Numbered from the stretch's first letter, positions 1 to 8,899 are shown. The stretch: DNA of 22,942 bases from CAYOEZ01 sp964402955 (GCA_964402955.1 CAYOEZ010000056.1:1-22942); one strand, 5' to 3'. The notes: generated by a model from the letters alone, not told the origin. Translations and numbers: made by a program.

Positions 1-1851
1 GCGCACGTTGAAAACGGAGCGCAGCTTGTCGGAGATGTAGCAAACATCAGGCAGCATCACATCCGCGAATACAGGGAGCATGGTCTTGTGCAGTTGGATC
101 CCTTCACCTGTAGCAGCTTCTACCTCGTCTTGGGTTACGCCGCATTGTGGCAGCATCTGAAGGAGCCAGACCGCGCTGGCCACCACTTGAGAGTCATGGT
201 CACGCATGCCGGTCCGCACCAGTGCCGCCTGCTCTTCCTCCGTCGTTGCGCACGATGCGGCCGTGACCAGCATTGCAGACCTAACCAACGCATTGGTTTC
301 GACCCTGTGTTCATATAACAAGAACTCGTAGCTTTCCTCATCTCCCCTCAAAGACTCCACTGCAGCCAAGCGCTGATGCCATGGCAAGTCTCTATTCCGT
401 ATCCACTCTTCAGCAATCTCCCGATACATTCCTGGATTGGTTATCTGAGATAACGTGCGCAGGCAGTTGGCCAGGTGCCACGAGTAAACTCTATGCACCT
501 CGACTTCACTACGCAACCGGCCAATCACAGCCTCGTCGTTTTCGAACTTCCCCAACAAAGCACATATGCGATCAGATCGCCACGGCATTCTCGCAAGGAG
601 ATCAAGAGCTACGGTGCGAGCGACTTCAGACGGTGACACACGGTACAAGGCGAACATCAGCTTGGTTTCGGCGCGATCATCTTGGCCAAGTTGTTGCCAG
701 GACGTCACAAGTACTTCCTCCGCTGCCTTGTCATAGGTTCTCAGTTGTCCAATGCCAGTTCTCGTCGCAATGGAAAGCGATTCGGCCAGGTCTAGTACCT
801 CCATGTCAATATCTGTGACCTCACGCACGCTAACTTTGGCTGGCTGCAATATCAGCGCCCTTCGCTTCAAGGACATGTCTAGTTCAATTAGTGCCCGCTT
901 TGCGGCATCCTCACTCCTGGTGGTCACGCGGATGTCATCAACATATCGCACGTAGTGTGAGAACTTTCTTATCATGCATTCGTCTACGGGTTGCAGAAAG
1001 AAAGTTGCCAGATAGTCTGACGGTTCATAGCCCTGCGGTAGCCCCCTAGTATGACGCACTCCATCCGTCTGCTCGCTCCACACATGCAGATAGTCTTGCA
1101 ACTGAGCAGTGAGTTCTGGTTCGACCCCACACTCGCAGAGACTCTTGCACAACATCTCGTGGTCGATCGAGTCGTAGTACGATGCAATGTCCGCCCCCAC
1201 GACCCAAGTGTCTCCAGACTTGCATAACTCAACGTATCTGTCAAGGAATTTGCGGCGCTGCCCACGTTTTCCGTCCCAGCGCTTGAGCATGTAGGGGGAG
1301 CCCTTAGGGTTGAGCAAATGCGCAAAAACGTGCCTGCGGGCAATTGAGTCGAACTCCACGCGACAGCTCTCGACCACCACATTAGCCAAGGCCTGATACA
1401 CAATGCGATCCGACACGCACAAGATCGGGTAGCTGCGCAGCGTGCCAGGCCGCTTCGGCAGATACATCAGGTCCGGCGTTTGGGCAACGTAAGTGCGCTC
1501 TGCCAATCGCGCAGCAATGTGCTTCAGGTTATTCTCGAGGTTGGCCTCAAATACCCTGAGGCTACTCCACTGCTTGTTCTCATGATGCACTGACCGAACT
1601 ATGCGGCTCCATGCCAACTGCAGGTTCTCGATGGACGCGACCTTGTCGCTAGCTGCCATAGCACTCACATCCTCACAGTACGCCGTCAGGCACAGCCAGA
1701 ATAGCAGAGATATAGGGTCAATCCAGAGTCTGTTGGCACCACCCTCAAGGCAGATCAGCACCAGATCTACAACAGCACTTGTGCGGATGCTTACGTTGGG
1801 CAGCAACAACTTGCGATCCCACAAACCGGACTGACCTCGTGGGCCAAACAT
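1..1851 (-). CDS. Reverse transcriptase with long helical C-terminal region (defence-type candidate), 3' end outside window
   Basis: An uninterrupted frame of 617 codons runs off the left edge, so the C-terminus is missing. RT motifs are clear: PKRPGTLRSYPI with DRIVYQALANVV (about 132-158), motif A VVGADIASYYDSIDH (217-231), GLPQG (270-274) and the catalytic YVDD (303-306), followed by a thumb-like segment ending LQPAKVSV. From about residue 360 the protein is a string of amphipathic helices resembling HEAT-like repeats. No maturase X or HNH endonuclease domain is visible. This layout is known from abortive-infection and UG/DRT reverse transcriptases (AbiA, AbiK, Abi-P2 types), which act as antiphage enzymes; assignment to that group is inference. 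The frame opens at ATG 1851, just after an in-frame stop, with a poor SD; ATG 1659 (residue 65, preceded by GAGGA) is an alternative start, since RT similarity begins near residue 68. Codon use is richer in A/T than in neighbouring genes, which suggests transfer. Confidence 0.85.
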   Translation of the reverse strand, partial: MFGPRGQSGLWDRKLLLPNVSIRTSAVVDLVLICLEGGANRLWIDPISLLFWLCLTAYCEDVSAMAASDKVASIENLQLAWSRIVRSVHHENKQWSSLRVFEANLENNLKHIAARLAERTYVAQTPDLMYLPKRPGTLRSYPILCVSDRIVYQALANVVVESCRVEFDSIARRHVFAHLLNPKGSPYMLKRWDGKRGQRRKFLDRYVELCKSGDTWVVGADIASYYDSIDHEMLCKSLCECGVEPELTAQLQDYLHVWSEQTDGVRHTRGLPQGYEPSDYLATFFLQPVDECMIRKFSHYVRYVDDIRVTTRSEDAAKRALIELDMSLKRRALILQPAKVSVREVTDIDMEVLDLAESLSIATRTGIGQLRTYDKAAEEVLVTSWQQLGQDDRAETKLMFALYRVSPSEVARTVALDLLARMPWRSDRICALLGKFENDEAVIGRLRSEVEVHRVYSWHLANCLRTLSQITNPGMYREIAEEWIRNRDLPWHQRLAAVESLRGDEESYEFLLYEHRVETNALVRSAMLVTAASCATTEEEQAALVRTGMRDHDSQVVASAVWLLQMLPQCGVTQDEVEAATGEGIQLHKTMLPVFADVMLPDVCYISDKLRSVFNVR

Positions 1852-1892
1852 GAGATAGCCTGCTGTTCAGGAACACCACTTGAGTCAACCCG

Positions 1893-2405
1893 TCAAGCCA
1901 GCCTGGCCGCAAGGACCACAGACTGAATGAACTCGGTCTTGGCGTCGGTATAGCCTTCCCGGTCGCGGTCGAAGCGCGCCGCCAGGTCACGCTTGAGCGC
2001 CGCATAGGCCGCGGCGGTTTCAGGGTGCGTGCGCAGGTAGTCGCGAAAAAGCAGAATCTCCTGCCAGAACGGGCTGCCCACCTCAACCATGTGCAGATGG
2101 CGATGGTTGCTCTGCGGTCCCTTGTTGAAGTAGCGACGCTCAGGCATAACTGCCTCGAGCTCTGGCTTGTAGACATAGCCAACAGCCGCCAGCGGCTCGA
2201 TGCAATAGCAGGCGTCGTCAAGCGTGCGCACACCAACCATAGTATCGATGATCGGTTTGGCAGCCAGGCCTGGCACTGATGTGCTGCCGATGTGCTCGAT
2301 GCCTGCCAGCCAGGGACCGATGGCGCCGCTGATGAGCCGGCGCTCTTCCTCATACAGCTCCGCCCAGCGCGGATCATGGTCAACGATAATCACAGGGTCA
2401 GGCAT
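1893..2405 (-). CDS. GrpB/UPF0157 family protein (nucleotidyltransferase-fold)
   Basis: 170 residues, the usual length of the GrpB (UPF0157) family, a branch of the nucleotidyltransferase superfamily of unproven substrate, occasionally seen fused to dephospho-CoA kinase. The family signature IEHIGSTSVPGLAAKPIID (about 36-54) is complete, followed by RYFNKG and the NHRHLHMVE strand. The ATG lies 4 bases after the stop of the xylulokinase gene with a weak GGTGGTG upstream, so translation is probably coupled to that gene and both are probably read from the promoter at 4012-4040. Family assignment is firm; the biochemical role is not known from the sequence. Confidence 0.9.
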   Translation of the reverse strand: MPDPVIIVDHDPRWAELYEEERRLISGAIGPWLAGIEHIGSTSVPGLAAKPIIDTMVGVRTLDDACYCIEPLAAVGYVYKPELEAVMPERRYFNKGPQSNHRHLHMVEVGSPFWQEILLFRDYLRTHPETAAAYAALKRDLAARFDRDREGYTDAKTEFIQSVVLAARLA

Positions 2406-2409
2406 ACGC

Positions 2410-3942
2410 TTACACCACCAGCTCCGTCACGCGATCGAAGTGCGGCTTGAGTGAGCCGTAGAGAGCGCGGTAGGTCGGGTAAAAGCCCTCGTAGACAGCA
2501 ACGTTTTCCTTGATCGGCTTCTGGCGGGTGACGACGCGTATCGTTGCTGCGCACGCCTCTTCCACGCTCGCCCACACGCCAGTCCCGACGCCGGCCAACA
2601 AAGCAACGCCGTAGGCCGGGCCTTCGCTGCTGTTGATGGTCACGATCTCGCGGCCAAAGACGTCGGCCTGTATCTGCCGCCACAGCTCGCTGCGCCCGCC
2701 GCCGCCCGACGCCCGCACGTGCTTCGCCGGCACGCTCATTTCCTTGAAGATCTCAAACGAGTCGCGCAGGCTATAGGCCACGCCCTCCATGATCGAGCGT
2801 ACCATATGGAAGCGCCCGTGCCTGCCGGTCAGGCCAAAGAAGACGCCTTTGGCATTCGGGTCCAGGTGCGGCGTGCGTTCGCCCATCATGTAGGGCAGGA
2901 AGATCAGTCCTTCGCTGCCGGCCGGGGCACGCGCCGCTTCTTTGATGAGCAGGTCGTAGGAGTCGCCGCCGGTGAGCATGGCCGTCTGCATCTCCACGTT
3001 GCCGAAGTTGTCGCGGAACCAGCGCAGCGACAGCCCCGCGCCCTGCGTCACCCCCATGATGTGCCACTTTCCCGGAACAGCATGGCAGAAGGTATGGACG
3101 CGGCCTTTCGGATCGAGCACGGGCTTCTCGCTGAAAGCAAAGACGACGCCAGAGGTGCCGATCGTGGACGAGACAATGCCTGGCTCGACAATGCCATTGC
3201 CGACGCCGCCCGCTGCCTGGTCGCCGCCGCCGCCAACCACCGGCGTGCCTGCCTTCAGCCCGGTCTCACGCGCCGCCAGCTCCGAAATCTTGGCGCTGGC
3301 CACGATCGATTCGTAGACCGGCGGCACGATGGCAGGGTCAAGTTCAAGCTCGTGCAGCATCTCTGCCGACCAGGAGCGCTTCGTCACGTCAAAGAGCGTC
3401 GTCCCTGACGCGTCCGACACTTCGGTCGCGAATGTACCGGTGAGGCGGAAGCGGATGTAGTCTTTGGGCAGCAGGAACGTGCGCGCCTGCGCAAACACCT
3501 CCGGCTCGTTGTCGCGCACCCAGAGGATCTTGGGCGCGCTGAAGCCGGTGAGGGCAGGGTTGCAGGTGAGCTGGATTGTGCGTTCGCGCCCAACCCTGTC
3601 GTGAATCCAATCGCACTGCGCCTGGCTGCGCTGGTCGCACCAGATCAAGCTGGGGCGCAGCACCTTGTGCTCCTTGTCCAGTAAGACGACGCCGTGCATC
3701 TGGCCAGATAGGCCGATCCCCCTGATCGCTGCGCCATCGATGTGCGCGGCGGCCAGCGCCTGGCGGACAGCAACCGTTGTCGCCTTCCACCAGTCGGCGG
3801 GATCCTGCTCGGCCCACAGTGGCTGAGGCGACGAGATGGCGGCATGGTCGCCCGTTGCGCCGGCGACAACGTGCCCCTCCTGATCGACAATAATGCAGCG
3901 CGTCCCGGTTGTTCCCACATCAATGCCCATAAGATACGACAT
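2410..3942 (-). CDS. xylB: Xylulokinase (FGGY carbohydrate kinase)
   Basis: 510 residues, full length for XylB. It phosphorylates D-xylulose to xylulose 5-phosphate, the entry of xylose/xylitol into the pentose phosphate pathway (family knowledge). Visible: N-terminal ATPase-fold phosphate loop IDVGTTGTR (7-15), GLSGQMHG (77-84), the sugar-binding WCDQRS (101-106), the second-domain GGGGDQAAGG with the probable catalytic Asp at 241, and a C-terminal ASGGGGRSELWRQIQAD nucleotide-binding segment. ATG 3942 is chosen because AGGAGG sits 10 bases upstream; the two ATG codons further upstream lie before that SD. GrpB-like gene follows after 4 bases. No xylose isomerase or transporter is in the window, so substrate choice among FGGY kinases rests on sequence pattern; ribulokinase and glycerol kinase are less likely. 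Confidence 0.9.
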   Translation of the reverse strand: MSYLMGIDVGTTGTRCIIVDQEGHVVAGATGDHAAISSPQPLWAEQDPADWWKATTVAVRQALAAAHIDGAAIRGIGLSGQMHGVVLLDKEHKVLRPSLIWCDQRSQAQCDWIHDRVGRERTIQLTCNPALTGFSAPKILWVRDNEPEVFAQARTFLLPKDYIRFRLTGTFATEVSDASGTTLFDVTKRSWSAEMLHELELDPAIVPPVYESIVASAKISELAARETGLKAGTPVVGGGGDQAAGGVGNGIVEPGIVSSTIGTSGVVFAFSEKPVLDPKGRVHTFCHAVPGKWHIMGVTQGAGLSLRWFRDNFGNVEMQTAMLTGGDSYDLLIKEAARAPAGSEGLIFLPYMMGERTPHLDPNAKGVFFGLTGRHGRFHMVRSIMEGVAYSLRDSFEIFKEMSVPAKHVRASGGGGRSELWRQIQADVFGREIVTINSSEGPAYGVALLAGVGTGVWASVEEACAATIRVVTRQKPIKENVAVYEGFYPTYRALYGSLKPHFDRVTELVV

Positions 3943-4011
3943 CGTCGTGTGTCCTCCTATCATCAAGCGCAGCTTAGCGGCTGTGCGTTTTCATACACTG
4001 ACACTACAGGC

Positions 4012-4040
4012 AGTATAGATTCAGGGACTGTTCCTGTCAA
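4012..4040 (-). promoter_or_regulatory. Sigma70-like promoter of xylB-grpB
   Basis: On the minus strand TTGACA (4035-4040) is followed by a 17-base spacer and TATACT (4012-4017). The -35 box is perfect and the -10 box has five of six consensus bases. The predicted start near 4005 leaves a leader of about 60 bases before the xylB ATG. Confidence 0.75.
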
Positions 4041-4052
4041 GCACTGGCGACG

Positions 4053-4147
4053 GGGACGCGGATTAGCGCGGAAACTGACGTGGACAAACGCGGATAGGAC
4101 ATCAAGAACCCGCGTTCATCCGTTTTTTCAGCGAGAATCCGCGTCCC
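4053..4147. repeat. Palindromic intergenic repeat with GCGGAT/ATCCGC core
   Basis: The outer arms GGGACGCGGATT (4053-4064) and AATCCGCGTCCC (4136-4147) are perfect 12-base inverted repeats. Further partly paired ACGCGGAT and CCGCGTTCATCCG units lie between them. It fills the gap between the URO-D gene and the xylB promoter. The appearance is of a REP/MITE-like element; no coding content is seen. Confidence 0.7.
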
Positions 4148-4170
4148 ATTCCTGCAGAGGCATCTGAGGT

Positions 4171-5235
4171 CTACCACTCGCGCCCCTCATAGCGCGCCAA
4201 CGCCCGCCCCACCGCGGCAAATGTGCGAGCCGACTCGGCAACCGGAAACTCCTCGGTGCAGCCGATGACCAGCCTGCCCCCCGCAGCGCCCTCCTCCAAC
4301 AGATGCAACATGTAGGCTTCGGTCACGTCGGATGATTCGACAAAGAGATTGCCGGGCACGTTGACCCACACCACCTTGTCCGGCCAGGCAGCCTTGGCAG
4401 CGGCGACGGTAACATCGCCCATCGGCGGCGGGGTGAATGCCTCGATCACGGGCAAGTCAGTCTGCGCCAGGGCACGCAGCAGCGGTCGAATCGAGCCGTC
4501 GTAGTGCGAGATCGGTATCTTGTGCGCCCGGCGCAAGACCGGCATGACCCGGGCGTAGACAGGGGCGCAGTATTGTGCAAAGAGGCCGGGCGAGACGATG
4601 CTGGCCGTGACGTTATCGGGGAACCATATGACCTCAGCGGGGCTGGCGGCAGCGATCTCGACCTGGCGCTGGTAACGCTCATCGAGGACAGCGATGAGCG
4701 CTGCGAAGCGGTCGGAGTGATCGTAGATGCCTTCCACCATCCGCTCAGCGCCCATCCACGAGACCATCAGATACAGCAGAGGAATCGGCATGATCTCGCC
4801 GATGACGATGCCTGCGTCACCCATGGCCGCATCGGCGGCGGTCCAGGGGGCGAAATCCGGCTCGAAGCTTGTGCGGCGAAAGAAGTACTCAGCGGCGGCG
4901 TAGTCGTCCACGCTCGTGATGAAGTGCTTGCGAATCCAGACGCTGCCATAGTTCGGCTCGATCGTTGAAACCTGCGTCAATACGCCGCAGGGCGTCTCGA
5001 TCGTCGTGGTCGTGACCGGTACCCCATCGGAGAGCTGCCGTTCTTCGCGCTTGGTCACCACATCGTACACCGGCCGGTAGATGCGCCGGGCGTCCATCAG
5101 GCTCAAGCCACGCTGCTGCAAGTCTGCGGCGTTGGCAACCGGCGGCAAGAGCCAGGCATAGATGTTCCAGGGAATGCGGTCGGGGGCGCCTCCCCGCAAG
5201 GTGGTCAGCAAACAATTCCGCAATGTCATCGGCAT
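4171..5235 (-). CDS. Uroporphyrinogen decarboxylase-fold protein lacking HemE and HxC signatures
   Basis: 354 residues, the usual length of the URO-D superfamily (TIM barrel). The start MTLRNCLLTTLRGGAPDRIPW is the typical opening of the methyltransferase-like branch, and FPDNVTASIVSPGLFAQYCAPVY (about 205-227) is the conserved middle helix region. The HemE N-terminal Arg-rich substrate motif is absent, so it is not haem synthesis HemE. At the place where methylcobalamin:CoM methyltransferases (MtaA/CmuA type) carry the zinc-binding His-x-Cys, this protein has HYDG (244-247), so the Cys ligand is missing. GGAG sits 8 bases before ATG 5235, and a promoter is seen at 5309-5337. Substrate is unknown; a role beside sugar catabolism is only suggested by the nearby xylulokinase. 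Confidence 0.85.
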   Translation of the reverse strand: MPMTLRNCLLTTLRGGAPDRIPWNIYAWLLPPVANAADLQQRGLSLMDARRIYRPVYDVVTKREERQLSDGVPVTTTTIETPCGVLTQVSTIEPNYGSVWIRKHFITSVDDYAAAEYFFRRTSFEPDFAPWTAADAAMGDAGIVIGEIMPIPLLYLMVSWMGAERMVEGIYDHSDRFAALIAVLDERYQRQVEIAAASPAEVIWFPDNVTASIVSPGLFAQYCAPVYARVMPVLRRAHKIPISHYDGSIRPLLRALAQTDLPVIEAFTPPPMGDVTVAAAKAAWPDKVVWVNVPGNLFVESSDVTEAYMLHLLEEGAAGGRLVIGCTEEFPVAESARTFAAVGRALARYEGREW

Positions 5236-5261
5236 AGTTATCTCCAGCGTGGTCGGGAAAT

Positions 5262-5291
5262 CGGGATCCGGGATTCATGGTCCGGGATCCG
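5262..5291. promoter_or_regulatory. Operator-like direct repeat in URO-D gene leader
   Basis: The near-palindrome CGGGATCCG occurs at 5262-5270 and again at 5283-5291. The spacing of 21 bases is two helical turns. Both copies lie between the promoter at 5309-5337 and the start codon at 5235, where a repressor could bind. Function is inference. Confidence 0.3.
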
Positions 5292-5308
5292 AGGCAGGGC
5301 ACGGCTGC

Positions 5309-5337
5309 ATTATACCTGACAGCGCGGGGTCGCGCAA
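5309..5337 (-). promoter_or_regulatory. Sigma70-like promoter of the first URO-D-fold gene
   Basis: Minus strand: TTGCGC (5332-5337), a 17-base spacer, then a perfect TATAAT (5309-5314). The transcript would start near 5302, about 67 bases before the ATG. Confidence 0.6.
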
Positions 5338-5382
5338 CCACAATAGCCCACGGTCGGAACAAGAGCGAGGACAAAAGCGAAG

Positions 5383-7648
5383 CTACGGCGTCGCCCACAG
5401 CGACGCGTACATGCTGTGGAACTGGAACACAAGCTTGACGTAGGCGCGCGTCTCAGAAAAGGCGACGTCCTCAACGAAAAGGTCCTGATCAAACGCCGGC
5501 TGGGCCTTAGCCCACTTCAGAGCGTTGCCTGGCCCCCCATTGTAGGCTGCGAGCGCCACCACCATGTTGCCGCTGCCCAACTTGCTCTGTTGAGCCAGAT
5601 ACCACGCGCCAAAGCGGATACTCAGCGCCGGCTTGAAGAGGTCGTCCTGGCGAAAATCTGTCACGCCCAATCGACCAGCAATCTCGTTGCCTGTCGCCGG
5701 GATAACCTGCGTCAGCCCGCGCGCCTCAGCCGACGAGAAGCCGTAGCGGTCAAACAGGCTTTCCTGGCGAATGAGGGCAAACAACCACGACGCATCCACG
5801 CCATACTGCTTCGCCATCGCTTGCACCAGGTCGCGATAGGGCGTCGGGTAGAGCAGTCGCTGCAAGTAGAGCGGCGTCTCTGTCACGCCTCTGCCCGATA
5901 GCGCCAGGATGCGATTGGCTGCAGCCACCGACTGATATGGTAAGCCCAGGCCGCTCATGTACTCGGAGTAGGCCAGCAGCGCCCAGGCATCGTCGCGCCG
6001 TGCGCCACGCGCCAGAGCCAACTCGGTGGCAGCATCATCGGGCGAACGCAGCCGCCACAGCAGCAAACCGCGCTGCACGTGTGCGTCGCTCTGTACATCC
6101 GGCGTCGTGGCGCTGCCTGCCCAGCCTTCCAGCCAGCGTACAAACTCAGCGCGTTCGCTGCCTGCCGGGGCGACGGGAGGCGGCGTTGGCGCCGCCCGCC
6201 CTGATCCGGCCAACAGCTCGCCGGCCCGTAGTGTGTAGTAGTCGGGACGGGTATCGCCGTTAATGGTCGCCAGCGCGGCCGACGCCCCCACCGCGTCGCC
6301 GCCAGCAAGCAGGCTCTTGGCCTCCCACAGCGCGGCACGGCTAAAGCCTGCGCTCTTTGGGAAACCCTGGCGCAGACGGCCAAAGAGCCGCGCCGCATCC
6401 CGGGGGCGGCTGAGGCGATGGTAGATCATGCCGCCTTCCCAGAGCGCCTGTTCGGTCTCGGGTGCCTGCGGATACCAGGCCGCGATTTTCTCGAAGAACA
6501 TGGCTGCGTCCAGATTGCGATCGAGACGCAGTAGCGTGCGGGCAACCTCCAGCCAGGCAGCGCGGGCAAAGGTCTCGTTGGGGAACTGGCTGTGGACGGC
6601 GTCGAACTCGGTCATCGCTTTCTCAAGATTACCGAGTCTCTGCTGCAGAACAGCCATGTTGTAGCGCACCCGGCCCACGTTGTCGCCGTCAGGAAACTGC
6701 GCCAGGTAGCGCTGGTAGACGGCGATGGCCTTGTCGTTCTGGCGGTTACTGAAGTAGACCTGTCCCTGCTGTAGCAGCGGCACATCCTTGCCGTATGCCA
6801 GCACGGCGGTCAGCGCCGCAACAGAGTAGTTGGAGTCCGGGTAGGTCTGAACAAGACGCATGAACGAGGCTGCCGCTGCATCGACTGCGCCGCTCTGTTG
6901 CTGAATCAAGGCGGTGCTGTAGATCGCCAGCGTGCGCTCCCACGCCGCGCTTGCGTTTTCCTGATATTGCGACCACCATGACAGCGCCTCATCGTCGTTC
7001 TTCAGTTGCGTCGCCAGTTGAGCGAGATGGCGGCGCGCTCCCTGCACAGAATCATCGGGCAGGCCTGCCGCCAGCACTGCCCTGTACGAAGCACTGGCTG
7101 CTTCCCTCTGTCCTAATGCCTCCTGCAACGCAGCAATCTCGCGCTGCGCATACCCCGCCAGCGAAGCATCTACCTGCACATAGCGGGTATAGAGATCAAT
7201 GGCCTGCGTCAGGTTGCCTGCGTGGCGCTGCACGCGGGCTGCCAGGAAGAGCGCCTGCGACGCAAATGGGCCCTTCGGCTCAGCACCCAGCCCAAGCAGA
7301 ATCGTTAGAGCCTCTGCTTCGCGGTGGGCGTCGATAAGGCTTTCGGCAAGCCGGAAGCGCGCCTCGTCCAGCAGCGGCGGGAGAGGGGAGAGATCGAGCA
7401 ACGACTGCAAGGTCGCCACAGCGCCATCATCACCCACGGCCTGCTGCGCCCTGCCTTTCTCCATCGAGGCGGCTGCCTGTGCGCTCCTGTCGACCGTTGG
7501 CGTGGGCAGTTGCGCTGCCGTTGCTGCCGCCACCGCTGCAGCCGTTGGCGTCGCCGGAAGGAGCGTAGGCATGCGGGTCGAGGTGGGCGGATCGGGCAAG
7601 CGCGCGCGAGGCTGAGCCAGTGCGATCAAGAGGCCAATGACGAGCAGC
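5383..7648 (-). CDS. Lytic murein transglycosylase with TPR superhelix (Slt70-like), 5' end in scaffold gap
   Basis: The readable frame covers 755 codons and enters the N gap. The first codons read LLVIGLLIALAQPRA, clearly the end of a signal or anchor helix, so the true start lies in the gap and not at any later in-frame codon. After a Pro/Thr/Ala-rich linker come many TPR-like helix pairs (NMAVLQQRLGNLEKAMTEF, then AAWYPQAPETEQALW and others) over roughly 500 residues. The C-terminal SLT domain has the catalytic Glu in ALIRQESLFD (115 residues before the C-terminus), ARGLTQVIPATG and AAYNGGPGNALKW. Such enzymes cleave the MurNAc-GlcNAc bond of peptidoglycan, forming 1,6-anhydro ends, outside the cytoplasmic membrane. 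Domain assignment is firm; the length suggests a soluble-Slt-like ring architecture. Confidence 0.92.
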
Positions 7649-7748
7649 NNNNNNNNNNNNNNNNNNNNNNNNNNNNNNNNNNNNNNNNNNNNNNNNNNNN
7701 NNNNNNNNNNNNNNNNNNNNNNNNNNNNNNNNNNNNNNNNNNNNNNNN
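7649..7748. other. Assembly gap (100 N)
   Basis: Exactly 100 unknown bases, the conventional placeholder for a scaffold join of unknown length. The start of the transglycosylase gene and any promoter for it are inside. Linkage of the two flanks depends on the scaffolding being right. Confidence 0.98.
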
Positions 7749-7760
7749 CTCCCCGCTGCC

Positions 7761-8843
7761 CTACCCCAGCGCTTCATCCACCATCGCCAGATAGTTGGGC
7801 ACGGGGATGTAGGAGGGGATAGAATTGCCCGAGCCGATGGCATAGCGCCCGCGCGCTCCGCAGGTCTCGATCAGCCAGCGCGTGCGCCGGCGCACGTCCT
7901 CGGGCGCGCCTGCCGCCAGGATGTTGATGTCTACGCCGCCCAGGCAGGCGATGCGCGTCCCATAGCGCGCCTGAAACTCGTCGACGGGAATAATGGCATC
8001 CTCATAGGAGTGCTTGCCATCGATTTTGACATCGTCGATCAGTGTGTCCATGATCTGCGCCAGGTTGCCGCACGAGTGCAGGAAATACGGCAAGCCTTTG
8101 GCGTGGGTCATCCCGGCAAAGCGCCTGTGCCAGGGCAGCGTGTACGTCTGCAGCGCCGCCGGGCCGATCATCGTCGCGCTGCGGAAGCCCATGTCGTCGC
8201 CGGGGAAGATAGCAATGACGTGATCAAGACCGAGCAGATGCTCGTAGAACGCCACCATCAGCCCACCCAGCCGGTCGGTCACGGCCGTGACCAACTGCGG
8301 GTTCTCGTACAGGGCAATGCACAGGCCTTCCGTGGACATCAGGTAGCTGAGATGCTCGTACATGCCGCCGGCGTGACAGCAGATGAGGCCCATTCCCTCA
8401 GGCAAGTGCTTGTTGATATACTCGTAGGCAAAGTAGTCAACGGCTTCAGCCTGCGGCCAGGGGTAGCTCTCGAACTCCTGCCAGGTGTTGATCACCCCCT
8501 GGTGCTCATCGGCCCAGGCGCGCTGCTTGTGCGATCCGTGGGCCGTGTCTGCCGTCAGAAGTTGGCGGCGTGGGAAAGCCATGCTTTCTTCGTAGCGCAC
8601 AAAGTCGTAGCCCAGGCGATACCAGAACTCGATGAAGTTATCGAGGTAGGCCGTGCGCGCGGCGCGATCAGCCCCGTCCGTCGCCCACGGCCGCCCCAGC
8701 AGCTCGCTCGTGATCGGCTTGCGTAACACATCATCGACCAGGTACTCGACCAGCGGCAGCTTGCTGCGTGTGCGCCCCATCAGCACATCGACAAAGCGTT
8801 TGCCGTCTGGTTTGGGATGGGACAGCGGAAGATGGTTGAGCAT
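7761..8843 (-). CDS. URO-D superfamily protein with HxC motif (MtaA/CmuA-like methyltransferase candidate)
   Basis: 360 residues of the uroporphyrinogen decarboxylase fold. FPGDDMGFRSATMIGP (about 213-228) and the C-terminal GGVDINILAAGAPEDVRRRTRWLI plus GSGNSIPSYIPVPNYLAMVDEAL pattern are family hallmarks. The HemE Arg-rich motif is absent. HSCGN (256-260) matches the His-x-Cys zinc site of corrinoid-dependent methyltransferases such as MtaA, MtbA and CmuA; the downstream Cys of those enzymes is not evident, with Ser-rich GSGNSIP instead. A methyl-transfer role is therefore plausible but unproven. GGAGG lies 4 bases before ATG 8843. The relation to the first URO-D-fold gene is distant: they are not recent duplicates. 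Confidence 0.85.
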   Translation of the reverse strand: MLNHLPLSHPKPDGKRFVDVLMGRTRSKLPLVEYLVDDVLRKPITSELLGRPWATDGADRAARTAYLDNFIEFWYRLGYDFVRYEESMAFPRRQLLTADTAHGSHKQRAWADEHQGVINTWQEFESYPWPQAEAVDYFAYEYINKHLPEGMGLICCHAGGMYEHLSYLMSTEGLCIALYENPQLVTAVTDRLGGLMVAFYEHLLGLDHVIAIFPGDDMGFRSATMIGPAALQTYTLPWHRRFAGMTHAKGLPYFLHSCGNLAQIMDTLIDDVKIDGKHSYEDAIIPVDEFQARYGTRIACLGGVDINILAAGAPEDVRRRTRWLIETCGARGRYAIGSGNSIPSYIPVPNYLAMVDEALG

Positions 8844-8899
8844 GATGCCTCCTATAGACGCTGGACTTATCGAAACTCATTGGCGATCGCCTGCCGCCA

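Noticed and set aside
1..1851. Retron, group II intron or DGR as the identity of the RT
   Set aside because: No maturase or endonuclease domain, no msr/msd-like RNA in the visible upstream sequence, no template/variable repeat, and GLPQG with a long helical tail fits the Abi/UG type better.
2719..3408. A 229-codon plus-strand frame
   Set aside because: Antisense to the well-supported xylulokinase, with His/Arg/Ala-rich composition and no motif.
4171..5235. HemE (haem synthesis) for the URO-D-fold genes here and at 7761-8843
   Set aside because: The N-terminal Arg-rich substrate-binding signature of HemE is absent in both, and no other haem gene is nearby.
7637..7822. Open frames running through the N block
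   Set aside because: They consist mainly of unknown residues and bridge a scaffold gap of unknown length.
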